Shown: piece by piece, positions 63,661-64,000 of the stretch
Numbering within the stretch: position 1 is the stretch's first letter
How the letters are laid out: each line of letters starts with the position of its first letter
Source of the DNA: CAIKBL01 sp050247235
GTDB lineage: Bacteria > Pseudomonadota > Gammaproteobacteria > Ga0077536
Direction of reading: 5' to 3'
DNA length: 64,000 nucleotides
NCBI GenBank assembly: GCA_050247235.1
Contig: JBFWUN010000022.1
Location: 5,090 to 69,089 of the forward strand
Notes under the pieces: generated by a model
Database searches by the model: none
Seen by the model: only the letters and a program-made list of their open reading frames with translations
What the model was told of the DNA's origin: nothing
Program-made: the position numbers and the translations under genes

Positions 63661-64000
63661 TCCGCCGGCTCCGAACTGGGGCCTCGCCCTCCGGTCCAGA
63701 TCAGCAGGGCCGAACGGCATGCCAAGGCTGGCGACCCAAGCCCGCGGCGAGTCCGGCGTCGGCGCGGCCACCACGCACATGGGTTCTTCGCGTACGACCC
63801 CATCAGTGTCCCAACTTCGAGGCAGATACGCGCTTTGAGGCTGATACGCGCTTTGAGGCTGATACGCCGTGCTGCCGCCCTTCGGCCGTGTCCGTCCTGC
63901 GCTTCCACTGCGCGGGCCCTCCCTGGCCCGCTCCGTTGCCGCGTCCGCTTCGCTATGCCATCCATGGCTCGCTCACGGCCGAGGCCGCTCCGGACGGACA
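63661..64000. other. Gene-free tail after the mshQ-like gene
   Basis: 340 bp to the window edge. Apart from the 18-bp tandem repeat at 63819-63867 I see no gene, ribosome site or clear terminator. Less strongly GC-biased codon texture and short repeats suggest non-coding DNA. Confidence 0.5.
63819..63867. repeat. 18-bp tandem repeat, 2.7 copies
   Basis: Units GAGGCAGATACGCGCTTT, GAGGCTGATACGCGCTTT and partial GAGGCTGATACGC, in intergenic DNA. The first two differ at one base. Purpose unknown; it may be a small minisatellite. Confidence 0.8.

Overview
The window is about 60 kb of GC-rich (roughly 68-70% by eye), densely coding DNA from a gammaproteobacterium, followed by a 100-N assembly gap and 3.6 kb of a second sequence piece. 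The placement rests on gene order: radC / coaBC-algC-argB-slmA-(DUF4124)-pyrE, rpmB-rpmG, metX-metW, yggS-proC-yggT beside pilT-pilU, and tkt-gapA-pgk. An MSHA-type pilus locus fits the same class. Genus cannot be told from the sequence. The 100-N run points to a scaffolded draft or metagenome bin. I saw no tRNA, rRNA, CRISPR, prophage or transposase gene.

Left part (1-14917, minus strand): an almost gapless run from metF through a sigma-54-type response regulator into a rearranged MSHA-like pilus biogenesis cluster (MshM, MshL, MshN, MshE, MshG, MshI/PilMN fusion, MshJ/PilO-like, MshK/PilP-like), ending in two unusual pilin-like genes, the last cut by the window edge. Across a 559-bp intergenic region lies a divergent PAS/GAF/GGDEF/EAL protein with intact catalytic motifs. 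The assembly ATPase MshE has the two N-terminal repeats expected of a c-di-GMP-binding MshEN domain, so a local c-di-GMP-to-pilus link is plausible.

Middle (19030-36198): central carbon metabolism (tkt, gapA, pgk). Next is a three-gene translationally coupled operon of a NicX/M29-like metalloprotein, an acyl-CoA dehydrogenase and an acyl-CoA ligase. Then come a very large PAS-rich histidine kinase paired with an orphan substrate-binding lipoprotein, an MFS transporter, a pseudouridine synthase, a TraB/PrgY protein and a small secreted protein. Two 107-bp inverted-repeat elements (27247-27353 and 36326-36432) sit between convergent genes. They share a 59-bp core but carry different, perfectly self-complementary 14-bp arms; this is the most interesting unexplained structure in the window.

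Right part (36533-60338): a GldA/F/G-like ABC operon running into mutM, a fatty-acid desaturase, rpmB-rpmG, radC, the coaBC-algC-argB-slmA operon, pyrE, the yggS-proC-yggT-metX-metW operon, and pilT followed by two pilU-like genes. The pilus retraction motors here probably serve the pilus built by the left-hand cluster or a separate type IVa pilus. The piece ends with a luciferase-like oxidoreductase, an APH-fold kinase-like protein and a VOC protein cut by the gap. After the gap is a 5'-truncated MshQ-like (LamG plus DUF6701) surface protein, likely the missing end of the MSHA locus that begins at position 1.
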